In this document: piece by piece, positions 1 to 10,475 of the stretch
Numbering within the stretch: the first letter of the stretch is position 1
Layout: each line of letters starts with the position of its first letter
Assembly: GCA_903850425.1 (NCBI GenBank)
Contig: CAINLR010000001.1
Location: 171,538 to 235,537, forward strand
DNA length: 64,000 nucleotides
Origin: an uncultured Verrucomicrobia subdivision 3 bacterium
GTDB taxonomy: Bacteria; Verrucomicrobiota; Verrucomicrobiia; Limisphaerales; UBA11358
Reading direction: 5' to 3'
Position numbers and translations under genes: made by a program
Notes under the pieces: model-generated
What the model was told of the DNA's origin: nothing
The model's database searches: none
What the model saw: the letters and a program-made list of their open reading frames with translations, nothing else

Positions 1-357
1 AAATACCTGCGACTTTTGTCCGGCACCATCGAAGTGGAGCAAGGTCCGTCCACTCGGAAAAGGATTCGCCACCGTGAGCCTCGTGCGATACCAGCCCGGA
101 CCTTGGTAGTAGCGCGCATCGGGATCAACCGCGTCCCGCGCATTGAAACAGTGGGGCAAGGTAACTGGCGTCCAGGTGACATTGTCCGTCGCCTTGTCGC
201 CGCGCCAGATTTCCCAGGTGCTGCCAAGGGAGCCTTGATAATACTCCCAACCTTGGTCAAGGCTCTGGGTTGACGCCACGCAGCAGCAGTGGGTCAAAGC
301 CGCCAAAGCTCCGGTGACAAGAATGCGCCGTGTTAGCAATAGTCGGGATGGGTTCAT
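1..357 (-). CDS. Glycoside hydrolase family 2 (beta-galactosidase-like), N-terminal part; truncated by window edge
   Basis: Own translation of the minus strand from ATG at 357..355 stays open to position 1: MNPSRLLLTRRILVTGALAALTHCCCVASTQSLDQGWEYYQGSLGSTWEIWRGDKATDNVTWTPVTLPHCFNARDAVDPDARYYQGPGWYRT...LLHFDGAGQKSQVF, with signal peptide and GH2 N-terminal jelly-roll motifs (W..V.LPH.., GWYR). Absent from the ORF track because it runs off the edge. Confidence 0.8.
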   Translation of the reverse strand, partial: MNPSRLLLTRRILVTGALAALTHCCCVASTQSLDQGWEYYQGSLGSTWEIWRGDKATDNVTWTPVTLPHCFNARDAVDPDARYYQGPGWYRTRLTVANPFPSGRTLLHFDGAGQKSQVF

Positions 358-364
358 TTAGTCT

Positions 365-1924
365 CTAAGATTTATTTGCCATGGCCGGCTTCGCGCCTTG
401 CCAGCCCTTTTTCCATTGCTCCATCAGCTTCGCCACAAGCTCCGCGTTGGCCGGCTCCTTGGCGATGTTCGTGTTCTCCTGCGGATCGGCTTGGTGATCG
501 TAGAGTTCAATGGCATTCACTTTGGCGTGATCATTCCGGCTGACCCAGACGGTGAAACGATAGCGGTCGGTGCGCATGGAGTAACCCATCAACGCCCCGC
601 CGCCCGTCTTGCCAGCGTTGCGCGGATACTGACTGAACGCGGCGGACTTCCATTCGCGCTTGGGATCATCAAGTAATGGCTTGAAGCTGGTGCCTTCCAA
701 GTGACTTGGCAGGGACAGCCCCGCGAGTTCAGATAAAGTCGGATAGATGTCCACGAACTCTACCAGGGCGTCAGTATGAGTGCCGGCATTCTTCATGTCC
801 GGCACGGAGAGCAGCAGTGGCGCGTTCACATCATTTTCGACATTGCTGTGTTTGCACCAGGCGTCGTGCTCACCCAGTTTCCAGCCATGATCGCCCCAGA
901 GGATGACGATGGTGTGCTTACGGAGTCCAAGACGATCCAGTTCGGCGAGCACTTTGCCCACTTGCGCGTCGGTATAACTCACCGCCGCATAGTAACCGTG
1001 CTTGAGTTGACGGGCCAGGTCGGGCGGAATTGATCCTTCTGGAATGCCATGATAGGCGCGCATTTCGCTGCCGGGCAGGATGGCATATTCGGGCGCGTTC
1101 TTCGGCCGGAACGGATTGGGCGCGAGTTCGATTTTGGCGGGGTCGTAAAGGTCCCAGTATTTTTTCGGCGACACAAACGGCAGGTGCGGCTTCACGAACC
1201 CGACCGCGAGAAAGAAGGGCTCGCCTTTTTTGCTTAAGTCATTCAACGTCTTCACGGCCAGCTCGGCTACTTTGCCATCGGTAAAAGTATTGTCCGGCAC
1301 GTCGGCACCTTCAAACGCCGGGCCGCGCGAATCATGCGTCGAGGCCGCCGGGTTGTCCACGCCGCCGGATGCCGTCCTGGTCTTCGGTCGGGCGTTCGAT
1401 GCGACCGGGTCGCCGTCGGGTTCACCGGCGAACTGGCGTTTGTTTAACGTGATGTTTTCCGGCAATGCGTAAGCCACAGCTCTCGGGTTCTGCCACGGCA
1501 CGGACCAGGTGGGCGCGTCGTCAAAGCCGCCATGATAAATCTTGCCCATGCCCTGAACGAAGTAACCGTGTTGCTTGAAGTGCTGGCCCAGCGTGATCAC
1601 TTCCGGCAAGGCCGTGCGAAAATGAGTATTCAAGTCCCACACCTTCGTCGTGTCGGGCCGCGTGCCGGTCATCAGACTGGAGCGCGTCGGTGAACACACT
1701 GCCTGCTGACAGTAGGCGCGATTGAAGACGATGCCCGCCTTGGCGAGTCCGTCAATGTTCGGACTCTTGATATAGTCTTTGCCGTAACAACCCAGTTCCG
1801 GCCGCAGATCGTCCACCGCGATGAAGAGGATGTTTGGTTTTTGCGCGGTGGTGTCGGCCGCGGCCAGGGTCGGCGATCCGGCCGCAACCGCAAGCGCGGC
1901 GAGCAGAAAATGGAATGACTTCAT
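365..1924 (-). CDS. Secreted sulfatase (iduronate-2-sulfatase-like)
   Basis: 519 aa; signal peptide; formylglycine motif C-S-P-T-R in QQAVCSPTRSSLMTGTRPDTTKVWDL; KPNILFIAVDDLRPELGCYG start of sulfatase fold. Confidence 0.93.
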   Translation of the reverse strand: MKSFHFLLAALAVAAGSPTLAAADTTAQKPNILFIAVDDLRPELGCYGKDYIKSPNIDGLAKAGIVFNRAYCQQAVCSPTRSSLMTGTRPDTTKVWDLNTHFRTALPEVITLGQHFKQHGYFVQGMGKIYHGGFDDAPTWSVPWQNPRAVAYALPENITLNKRQFAGEPDGDPVASNARPKTRTASGGVDNPAASTHDSRGPAFEGADVPDNTFTDGKVAELAVKTLNDLSKKGEPFFLAVGFVKPHLPFVSPKKYWDLYDPAKIELAPNPFRPKNAPEYAILPGSEMRAYHGIPEGSIPPDLARQLKHGYYAAVSYTDAQVGKVLAELDRLGLRKHTIVILWGDHGWKLGEHDAWCKHSNVENDVNAPLLLSVPDMKNAGTHTDALVEFVDIYPTLSELAGLSLPSHLEGTSFKPLLDDPKREWKSAAFSQYPRNAGKTGGGALMGYSMRTDRYRFTVWVSRNDHAKVNAIELYDHQADPQENTNIAKEPANAELVAKLMEQWKKGWQGAKPAMANKS

Positions 1925-1934
1925 GATGGTTTTG

Positions 1935-2897
1935 TTACTTCGGTGCTAACGGTGTTTGCTTTTCTATCAGTCCCAAGCTGGACAGAAATTTTACGACGTC
2001 AGCGCGCGTCTTCGTATCGGCCGCCTTGCCTGCCTCGCCAAACTTGCTTGAATTATAGGAGTGGCCCAGTCCTTCAAAGGTTACTAGTTCGCAGCGATTA
2101 CTGTGACTCACAAGCTGGTCTCTAAACGCGACCGAGTTGGCATAAGGCACGGTCTTGTCGGCGGTGGCGTGAAATACAATGGTCGGCGGCATCTGGGCCG
2201 GCATTTGGTCGGGCACGGAACTGGCGAGGGCGCGCGCCGCATCTTTACCGAACCGCTTGGTGCCACCATAGCCGGTGTCTTTGGTATCCGTGACTGGATT
2301 CAAGAGAACCAAGGCGGCCGGCAAAAATTTTGGTGCAGGATCATCCTTCCCCGGGCCGGGTGATGGAATGGCCGTCCACGCGGCGACATGACCTCCCGCC
2401 GAGCTGCCCATGGAAATAATTTTCCGGGGATCAATGCCCAATTCATTCGCATGCTCCTCCACCCAACGCACGGCCGCCCGCGCATCGGACACGCAATCTT
2501 CTGGCGTGCCGCCCAGACGATCGCGGGTCCGATAATCCGGCGCGATCCCCACGAGGCCTTGGCTGGCGGCCCATTTCGCCCAGGGAATGCTTCGTTCCGG
2601 CGTCCCCGAATTCCAGCCCCCGCCGAAGAAGCTGACCAGGCACGGTCGCCGGTCTTGCTTCGACCAGCCCAGCGGTTTGACGACGTGCAGGCGTAACTCA
2701 AGGGTTCCGACCGTGCGAAAAACAAACGGCTCACTGCCCGGCAACGACCGTGGCGTCACTTCCGGTTCCTTGGCGGCGGCGGATTTGATGGCGGGCGGGG
2801 AAACGTTGGTGTTTGCAGCCCACGCGGAGTTTAAGTTCGCCGTGATCGAAATTGAAAGTCCCGCGATAACCAAACGGTTGTTCAGTGTTTTCATAAA
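1935..2897 (-). CDS. Alpha/beta hydrolase (esterase/lipase, BD-FAE-like)
   Basis: ORF 1935..2921; likely start at MKTLNNR; GSSAGG nucleophile elbow (SMGSSAGGHVAAW), D and H in C-terminal part; signal peptide. Confidence 0.85.
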   Translation of the reverse strand, partial: FMKTLNNRLVIAGLSISITANLNSAWAANTNVSPPAIKSAAAKEPEVTPRSLPGSEPFVFRTVGTLELRLHVVKPLGWSKQDRRPCLVSFFGGGWNSGTPERSIPWAKWAASQGLVGIAPDYRTRDRLGGTPEDCVSDARAAVRWVEEHANELGIDPRKIISMGSSAGGHVAAWTAIPSPGPGKDDPAPKFLPAALVLLNPVTDTKDTGYGGTKRFGKDAARALASSVPDQMPAQMPPTIVFHATADKTVPYANSVAFRDQLVSHSNRCELVTFEGLGHSYNSSKFGEAGKAADTKTRADVVKFLSSLGLIEKQTPLAPK

Positions 2898-2957
2898 ATG
2901 ATTCAGGCTGGGTGCGGACACGCGGTAAACCGTGGCGTAAAATGGGCCGTCTGTGAC

Positions 2958-4274
2958 TCATTTCCAATCGCTCCACCAGTTTTCAAAACGCTGCCGCTCG
3001 CGGGCCAGGCGCAAACCGGTTTCATCCTGCCAGCAAACCGCCGCGTGGCCGTGCGAAAACCGGGTCTCCCACGGCAGATGATACGCACCGGCATCAAGCC
3101 AGATCAAATGGTCGCCAGCACGCAACGCGCGCGGCAGCGCCAGACGCGCGAGTTGATCGAAGGCCATGCACGTCGGGCCGCAGACCGCAGTGAGTATTTG
3201 CGCGCCGCTGCGTTCCGGGAGCGGAATGAGCGCGTGTTGCTCCCACACGGACATGAGCGCGTTCAGGGTGCGGCCGCCGTCGCAAATGAGGTGGCGCAGG
3301 CCGCGCCGCCCCTTCACATCGAGAATTTTCACCACCAGCACACCGCTGCTTGAACTGATGAAACGCCCGTTCTCCAACCAGATTTCGCGCAAACCGGGGA
3401 ATAATTTTGCCGCCTGCCGCAGCCTTTGGGCGAACGCGTCCAAGCCAAACTGGCCGTCATAAACCTTGCCGCTGCGCGTGCGAATTTGCGGCGCCGGCAC
3501 GCCGCCGCCGAGGTCGAGGTGGCGCGGACTGAATTTGGCCGCGCGACAAATCTCCGCCACCTCGACGATGGCGCGTTCGTAACTCTGCGCGGACGGCAAG
3601 TTCGAGCGCAGGTGAAAATGAACCGTCTCAATGCGGGCATTGGCGCGCAGCAATTTGTTCAACGCGGCCACGGCTTCGTCCGGCGCGAAACCAAACTGCG
3701 TCGGGAACTGCGGATGCTCCGGGTCAAATTCTTCCTTCGTCAAGAGGCGGATACCGAGCCGCCAGTTCAGTTTTTTGGCGAGCGGCAGCAGCGCGTCGAG
3801 TTCGGCACGCGAATCAAAGTTCACGGACAGTTCCGGCAAATCAAATTGCGGCAGCCAGTGATGCTTGGCCGGGCCGTTGATGAGAATGTGTTCCGGCGCG
3901 AAACCTTCGGCCAGCGCGGCGCGCAGTTCAAATTCGCTGACGACTTCGATGCCCCGGCCCTGCGCGCGCCACCAGCGGAGCAGGAGAGCCACCGGCTGGG
4001 TTTTGCACGAGAGCCAATGGCGGAAACCAATCTGCGATTTCAAATTTTTGATTTCAGATTTGAAACCAGCGGCGATGAGCGCGGCATCGAGTTCGGAAAT
4101 TCTTTTCGCGATGGGCGCGCTGGAAAAAACGTAGAGCGGCGTGGCGGGAGAAAGCGAAAGCGCCTCGCGAACGAGGCGCTTCCAGAATTGAATGGTTTCC
4201 GGCGGAGGACCGAACGCCAGCGGGGCTGGTTGTTTCGGCGCGGCGTTCACATGCCCATAATCTGATAACCGCAA
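2958..4274 (-). CDS. Fold-type III PLP-dependent decarboxylase (DAP/ornithine decarboxylase-like)
   Basis: IEVVSEFELRAAL, HFHLRSN, LDLGGGVP, WLENGRFI, CGPTC motifs of the alanine racemase/decarboxylase fold III family; exact start uncertain. Confidence 0.8.
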   Translation of the reverse strand: MRLSDYGHVNAAPKQPAPLAFGPPPETIQFWKRLVREALSLSPATPLYVFSSAPIAKRISELDAALIAAGFKSEIKNLKSQIGFRHWLSCKTQPVALLLRWWRAQGRGIEVVSEFELRAALAEGFAPEHILINGPAKHHWLPQFDLPELSVNFDSRAELDALLPLAKKLNWRLGIRLLTKEEFDPEHPQFPTQFGFAPDEAVAALNKLLRANARIETVHFHLRSNLPSAQSYERAIVEVAEICRAAKFSPRHLDLGGGVPAPQIRTRSGKVYDGQFGLDAFAQRLRQAAKLFPGLREIWLENGRFISSSSGVLVVKILDVKGRRGLRHLICDGGRTLNALMSVWEQHALIPLPERSGAQILTAVCGPTCMAFDQLARLALPRALRAGDHLIWLDAGAYHLPWETRFSHGHAAVCWQDETGLRLARERQRFENWWSDWK

Positions 4275-5017
4275 TCCACGTAGAGCACCTGGCCGGTGAT
4301 GGCCGCCGCGCCGTCGCTGGCGAGGAAGGTGCCGGTCGCGCCGAGTTCGTCGTTGGTGACGTTGCGTTTGAGCGGCGAGCGCTGTTCGTAAATCTTGATC
4401 ATTTCGCCGAAGCCGCTGATGCCGCGCGCGGCGAGCGTGTTCACCGGGCCGGCGCTGATGCAGTTCACGCGGATTTTTTTCGGCCCCAGATCGTAGGCGA
4501 GATAGCGCGTGCTGGCTTCGAGCGAAGCTTTGGCCACACCCATGACGTTGTAATGCGGCACGACTTTCTCTGCGCCGTAATAGCTCATCGCCACGATGCT
4601 GCCGCCATCCGTCATCAGCGGTTCGGCGGCGCGGGAGAGGGCGACCAGCGAATAGGCGCTCACGTCGTGCGCGATGCGGTAGGCCTCGCGGCTGGTGTTC
4701 ACAAACCGGCCTTCGAGCGCGTCTTTCGGCGCGAAGGCGACGGAGTGCAGGAGCAAATCGAGTTTGCCGAACTTCGCGCCGACCTCGCTGAACACGCGGG
4801 CGATGTCTTCATCCTTGGTCACGTCGCAGGGCATGATCAGCGTGTCCGCGCCGAAGGTGCCGGCGAGTTCCTCGACATTTTCCTTCACGCGCTCGCCCTG
4901 GTAGGTGAACGCGAGTTGCGCGCCCGCCTTGGCCCACGCCTGCGCGATGGACCAGGCAATGGAGCGTTTGTTGGCAACCCCGAACACGACACCGGTTTTT
5001 CCTGCAAGTAATGACAT
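4247..5017 (-). CDS. fabI: Enoyl-[acyl-carrier-protein] reductase (NADH)
   Basis: 256 aa SDR: GVANKRSIAWSIAQAWAKAGAQLAFTYQGER, SYYGAEKVVPHYNVMGVAKASLEASTRYLA. Confidence 0.95.
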   Translation of the reverse strand: MSLLAGKTGVVFGVANKRSIAWSIAQAWAKAGAQLAFTYQGERVKENVEELAGTFGADTLIMPCDVTKDEDIARVFSEVGAKFGKLDLLLHSVAFAPKDALEGRFVNTSREAYRIAHDVSAYSLVALSRAAEPLMTDGGSIVAMSYYGAEKVVPHYNVMGVAKASLEASTRYLAYDLGPKKIRVNCISAGPVNTLAARGISGFGEMIKIYEQRSPLKRNVTNDELGATGTFLASDGAAAITGQVLYVDCGYQIMGM

Positions 5018-5104
5018 AATTAATTTTTGTTACCATCATTCTTAAAAAAAAATCCGGCCGCGTCCAGCCTCGACTCACGTCCGGGCGCTGGTTAAATTCA
5101 GGCG

Positions 5105-5743
5105 ATGGAAACCATTTACGACGGGCTGATCCAGTATTTGATGCTGATTGCGCTGCTGACGTTCCACGAATTCGGCCATGCGTGGACGGCGTGGAAGTGC
5201 GGTGACGACACTGCGCGCCTGCAAGGCCGCGTCTCGCTGAATCCCGTGGTCCACATGGACATCATTGGCACGGTGGTGCTGCCCTTGATGATGATTTTTC
5301 TGCCGTATGGCTACAGCCGCTTCATGATCGGGTGGGCGAAACCAGTGCCCGTGAATCCCTATAATCTCGGGCAACCGCGCCGCGATGACATTCTCGTCAC
5401 CATGGCCGGGCCGGGAATGAATTTGATTCTCGCCGTCCTCCTCGTGGCGCTCGCTCGGACGGGAATTATTTTTCATTCGATGGCGATGGCGGTGCTGTGC
5501 CTGCAGGCGGCGCGGCTTAGTTTGCTATTATGCTTCTTCAATTTGATTCCGATTCCGCCGCTGGACGGCTCCCATGTGATGCGCAATCTGGCCGGCATGA
5601 GCTACGAAACCTACGCCAATCTGGCGCGCTACGGTTTCATCGCGGTGATCGTGCTGCTGCAAATTAAGCCGGTGCAAGACACCTTGAATGCGGTGACCGA
5701 CGGCACGCTGGGTTGGCTGGCGCAACTGTTCGGCGTGCATTGA
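5105..5743 (+). CDS. Site-2 protease family (M50) membrane metalloprotease
   Basis: HEFGH zinc motif (TFHEFGHAWTAWKCGDDTA), NPVVHMDIIG, NLIPIPPLDGSHV motif. Confidence 0.9.
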   Translation: METIYDGLIQYLMLIALLTFHEFGHAWTAWKCGDDTARLQGRVSLNPVVHMDIIGTVVLPLMMIFLPYGYSRFMIGWAKPVPVNPYNLGQPRRDDILVTMAGPGMNLILAVLLVALARTGIIFHSMAMAVLCLQAARLSLLLCFFNLIPIPPLDGSHVMRNLAGMSYETYANLARYGFIAVIVLLQIKPVQDTLNAVTDGTLGWLAQLFGVH

Positions 5744-5790
5744 TTTGGCAGAAACGGCGCGCGGGTTCGCCGGCCCGCCGCAAAAGAAAA

Positions 5791-5816
5791 CGGCGGCGGG
5801 ATTTTTCCCGCCGCCG
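5791..5816. terminator. Bidirectional intrinsic terminator between convergent M50 protease and phosphofructokinase genes
   Basis: Perfect 11-bp stem CGGCGGCGGGA-TTTT-TCCCGCCGCCG with A-rich left flank. Confidence 0.8.
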
Positions 5817-5833
5817 TCCGGAGCGTTGATTTC

Positions 5834-7138
5834 TTACTTCAGCCCGACCAGGTAGCCAAAGTGCGCGTGGAATTGTTCGGGGGTCATTTTGACGACCGCG
5901 CCGAGTTTGGCGAGTTGCTTGGCGTCCTCGAAGTCTTCACGTTCGAGGCGGATCATGTAAGCCTGGGCGCATTCGAAGGCTTCGCCATCCACGTTGACGC
6001 GGCGGTTTTGCATGCGGCCGGTCTTGGGATCGAGCATGTCCTCGAAGGGCAGCGGATTCATCTTGCCGTCCACGAAGCTGATGATGGCCCCGTATTTTTC
6101 GGCTTCGGCCGAGCGGAGGAATTTCACCGCGGCGTAACCAAGGTCGCGGGTGTATTCGGCATCAAACGGAATCGGATCGGCGCAGCGCAGTTCGTAGCCG
6201 AGATCCTTGTCAATGAAGGCCATTTTGATGCCGAGCTTTTCCAGGCGCACGGTCAACAGCTCTTTCATGAGGCGGCCGAATTCGATTTCGCCGAGGCGCA
6301 GGTGGCCGTGGTCGTCGCGGACAACTTTGCCATAGCGTTCCAACTGGCCGGCGGGGAGGGCTTCCACCAAACCTTTTTCGCCGATGGATTCGATCAAACC
6401 TTCGGCGAGCACCACCAGGCCGTATTGGGAGCCCTCGGCTTTGCGCTTGATGATGGAACCGATGATGATGTCGCAGACTTCATCCACCGTGACGGTGCGC
6501 CCGCGAAATTCCTCGGAGATGATCGAGAGCGTGGCGGCCGAAGCCTTGGCAATGCCGAGGGCGAGATGGCCCGCCGCGCGGCCCATGCTGATGATGAGAT
6601 ACCAGCGCGACGTGGTCCGGGCGTCTTCAATCAGATTGCGGACAATCTGCACGCCGTAATGCCGGGCGGTTTCGTAACCAAACGTCGGCGCGGTGCCTGG
6701 CAGCGGCAGATCGTTGTCAATCGTCTTGGGCACATGCGCGACCTTGATTTTGCCGCCGCTGCGTTTCGCCACATGGCTGGCCGAAAACGCGGTGTCGTCG
6801 CCGCCGATGCTCACCAGCGCGGTGATGCCGAGCTTTTCGAACACGGTGAAAATATTTTTCATCTGCTCCTCGGACTTGGTCGGGTTCGTGCGCGCGGTGC
6901 CGAGAATGGAGCCGCCTTTGAGGTGAATATCCTTCACGTCGCGGATGGACAACGGCTTGATCTGCGTGGTGTCGCCCTGCGCAATGTGCTTGAACCCGTC
7001 ACGAAAGCCGATGACTTCGTAACCTTGGTTGATGCCTTCGATGGTGGCCGCCGAGATGACGCCGTTCAAACCGGGTGCCGGACCGCCGCCAACCAGAATT
7101 CCAAGTCTGCCTCTACTCATAGTTTTATTTTGTTGCAT
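5834..7138 (-). CDS. 6-phosphofructokinase, PPi-type signature
   Basis: LVGGGPAPGLNGVISAA, SIGGDDTAFSA, PKTIDNDLPLPGTAPTFGYETA; start likely MQQNKTMSRGRLG (7138) or MSRGRLG (7120), not the 7267 ORF start. Confidence 0.92.
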   Translation of the reverse strand: MQQNKTMSRGRLGILVGGGPAPGLNGVISAATIEGINQGYEVIGFRDGFKHIAQGDTTQIKPLSIRDVKDIHLKGGSILGTARTNPTKSEEQMKNIFTVFEKLGITALVSIGGDDTAFSASHVAKRSGGKIKVAHVPKTIDNDLPLPGTAPTFGYETARHYGVQIVRNLIEDARTTSRWYLIISMGRAAGHLALGIAKASAATLSIISEEFRGRTVTVDEVCDIIIGSIIKRKAEGSQYGLVVLAEGLIESIGEKGLVEALPAGQLERYGKVVRDDHGHLRLGEIEFGRLMKELLTVRLEKLGIKMAFIDKDLGYELRCADPIPFDAEYTRDLGYAAVKFLRSAEAEKYGAIISFVDGKMNPLPFEDMLDPKTGRMQNRRVNVDGEAFECAQAYMIRLEREDFEDAKQLAKLGAVVKMTPEQFHAHFGYLVGLK

Positions 7139-7232
7139 GAATGAATGTCTGCCAAGACAGCGTATCCTGCCCGCGCCGGCAGATAATTTCAATTCCATTC
7201 TTGCCCCAATCAGGCCACCCTTGGCGCGCATA

Positions 7233-7796
7233 ATGAACCGAGCTGTTTTCCTGGACCGCGATGGCACGCTGATCGCGGAAAAAAATTATCTGCACCGGCC
7301 CGAAGACGTGGACATTTTCCCCGGCGCGGGCGCGGCGCTGAAGCGGCTCGCCGACGCGGGCTTCAAACTGCTGGTGGTCACGAATCAATCCGGCATCGGG
7401 CGCGGCTATTTCACGCTCGCCGACGCCGAACGCGTCAATGAGCACGTCCGCCGCGAACTCGCGCGCGACGGCGTGCGTTTTGAAAAAACCTACCTCGCGC
7501 CCGAAGCGCCCGACCAGCCGAGCCGGGGCCGCAAGCCGTCGCCCCAGTTTTTGTTCGATGCGCGCGACGAATTTGATCTGGACCTAGCCGAAAGCTACAT
7601 GGTCGGCGACAAGCTGATTGATCTGGAATGCGGCTGGAATGCCGGCGTGAAAAAAAGTATTTTGGTGCGCACCGGTTACGGCGCGGAGCTGGAACGGCAA
7701 TCCGCACTGGAACTCACGCGGGCGACCATTGTGGACGGACTGGCCGAAATGGCAGAGTGGATTCTGGCTAATTCAAAATTAATAACTAAAAACTAA
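7233..7796 (+). CDS. gmhB: D-glycero-D-manno-heptose-1,7-bisphosphate 7-phosphatase / HAD-IIIA histidinol-phosphatase family
   Basis: MNRAVFLDRDGTLIAEKNYLHRPEDVDIFPGAGAALKRLADAGFKLLVVTNQSGIGRGYF; ORF extension upstream of 7233 is not homologous. Confidence 0.9.
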   Translation: MNRAVFLDRDGTLIAEKNYLHRPEDVDIFPGAGAALKRLADAGFKLLVVTNQSGIGRGYFTLADAERVNEHVRRELARDGVRFEKTYLAPEAPDQPSRGRKPSPQFLFDARDEFDLDLAESYMVGDKLIDLECGWNAGVKKSILVRTGYGAELERQSALELTRATIVDGLAEMAEWILANSKLITKN

Positions 7797-7805
7797 AAAT
7801 TCACC

Positions 7806-9728
<1,923 letters not shown>

Positions 9729-9773
9729 GACTGGTTTGGCCTGCCGGCGGCGGGGCGACCGGCGCGGCTGGGC

Positions 9774-10475
9774 TTAGGCGGTCTTCTCGTCCTGCACCCA
9801 TTGAATGGCTTGGAGCATGACTTCGGTGGAAGACTTGAGGTTTAACTTGTCTTTGATCCGGTTGCGGAAGGAATTGACGGTGGGAATGGTGACACTCATT
9901 TCTTCGGCGATGATACGGACAGCCTTGCCCTGCCCGAGCATCCGGAACACCTCTAATTCGCGGTCGCTCAAGGCTTCGAGCGGCGAGGCGGGCGGTTCGG
10001 TATTTCCGCGCATGAATTTGCCGACCATCGCGCTGGCCATCTTTTCACTCAGGTGCAAATCGCCGCCGAGGACTTTGCGAATGGCCACCTTCACGGTCTT
10101 GGAAGGTTCGTGTTTCATCACAAAACCCATGGCCCCGGCGCGCAACGCCCGTTCGGCATAGAGCGATTCGTCGTGCATGGAAACGACCAGCACGGGCAGA
10201 TCCTCGTATTCCTTTTTGATGGTCTTGATGAGATCTATGCCGCTGGTGCCGCCGAGCGAAATATCCACGATGACCAGGTCGGGGTGGCTGGTCGGAATGC
10301 CTGCGAGCGCCGCGCTGGCGTCAGCGGCATCGCCACAAACGGCCATGTCCGGTTCCCGCTCGATGAGTTGGCGCAAGCCTTCGCGGAACATGGCGTGGTC
10401 GTCCACCAGAAACACGCGGCTTTTCTTGGCGGCGGTTTTGCCGGCGTTGGCCGCGGGATAAATTTCTTTAGTCAT
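9774..10475 (-). CDS. NarL/LuxR-type response regulator
   Basis: Receiver (VFLVDDHAMFREGLRQLI, VIVDISLGG, VVSMHDESLY) plus LuxR HTH (LSDRELEVFRMLGQGKAVRIIAEEMSV). Confidence 0.92.
   Translation of the reverse strand: MTKEIYPAANAGKTAAKKSRVFLVDDHAMFREGLRQLIEREPDMAVCGDAADASAALAGIPTSHPDLVIVDISLGGTSGIDLIKTIKKEYEDLPVLVVSMHDESLYAERALRAGAMGFVMKHEPSKTVKVAIRKVLGGDLHLSEKMASAMVGKFMRGNTEPPASPLEALSDRELEVFRMLGQGKAVRIIAEEMSVTIPTVNSFRNRIKDKLNLKSSTEVMLQAIQWVQDEKTA

Noticed and set aside
5861-7144. 427-aa open frame antisense to phosphofructokinase
   Set aside because: Shadow ORF of a GC-rich gene; no family signature.
7029-7232. N-terminal extension of the GmhB-like ORF
   Set aside because: It overlaps the start of the divergent phosphofructokinase gene; family homology begins at MNRAVFLDRDGT (7233).
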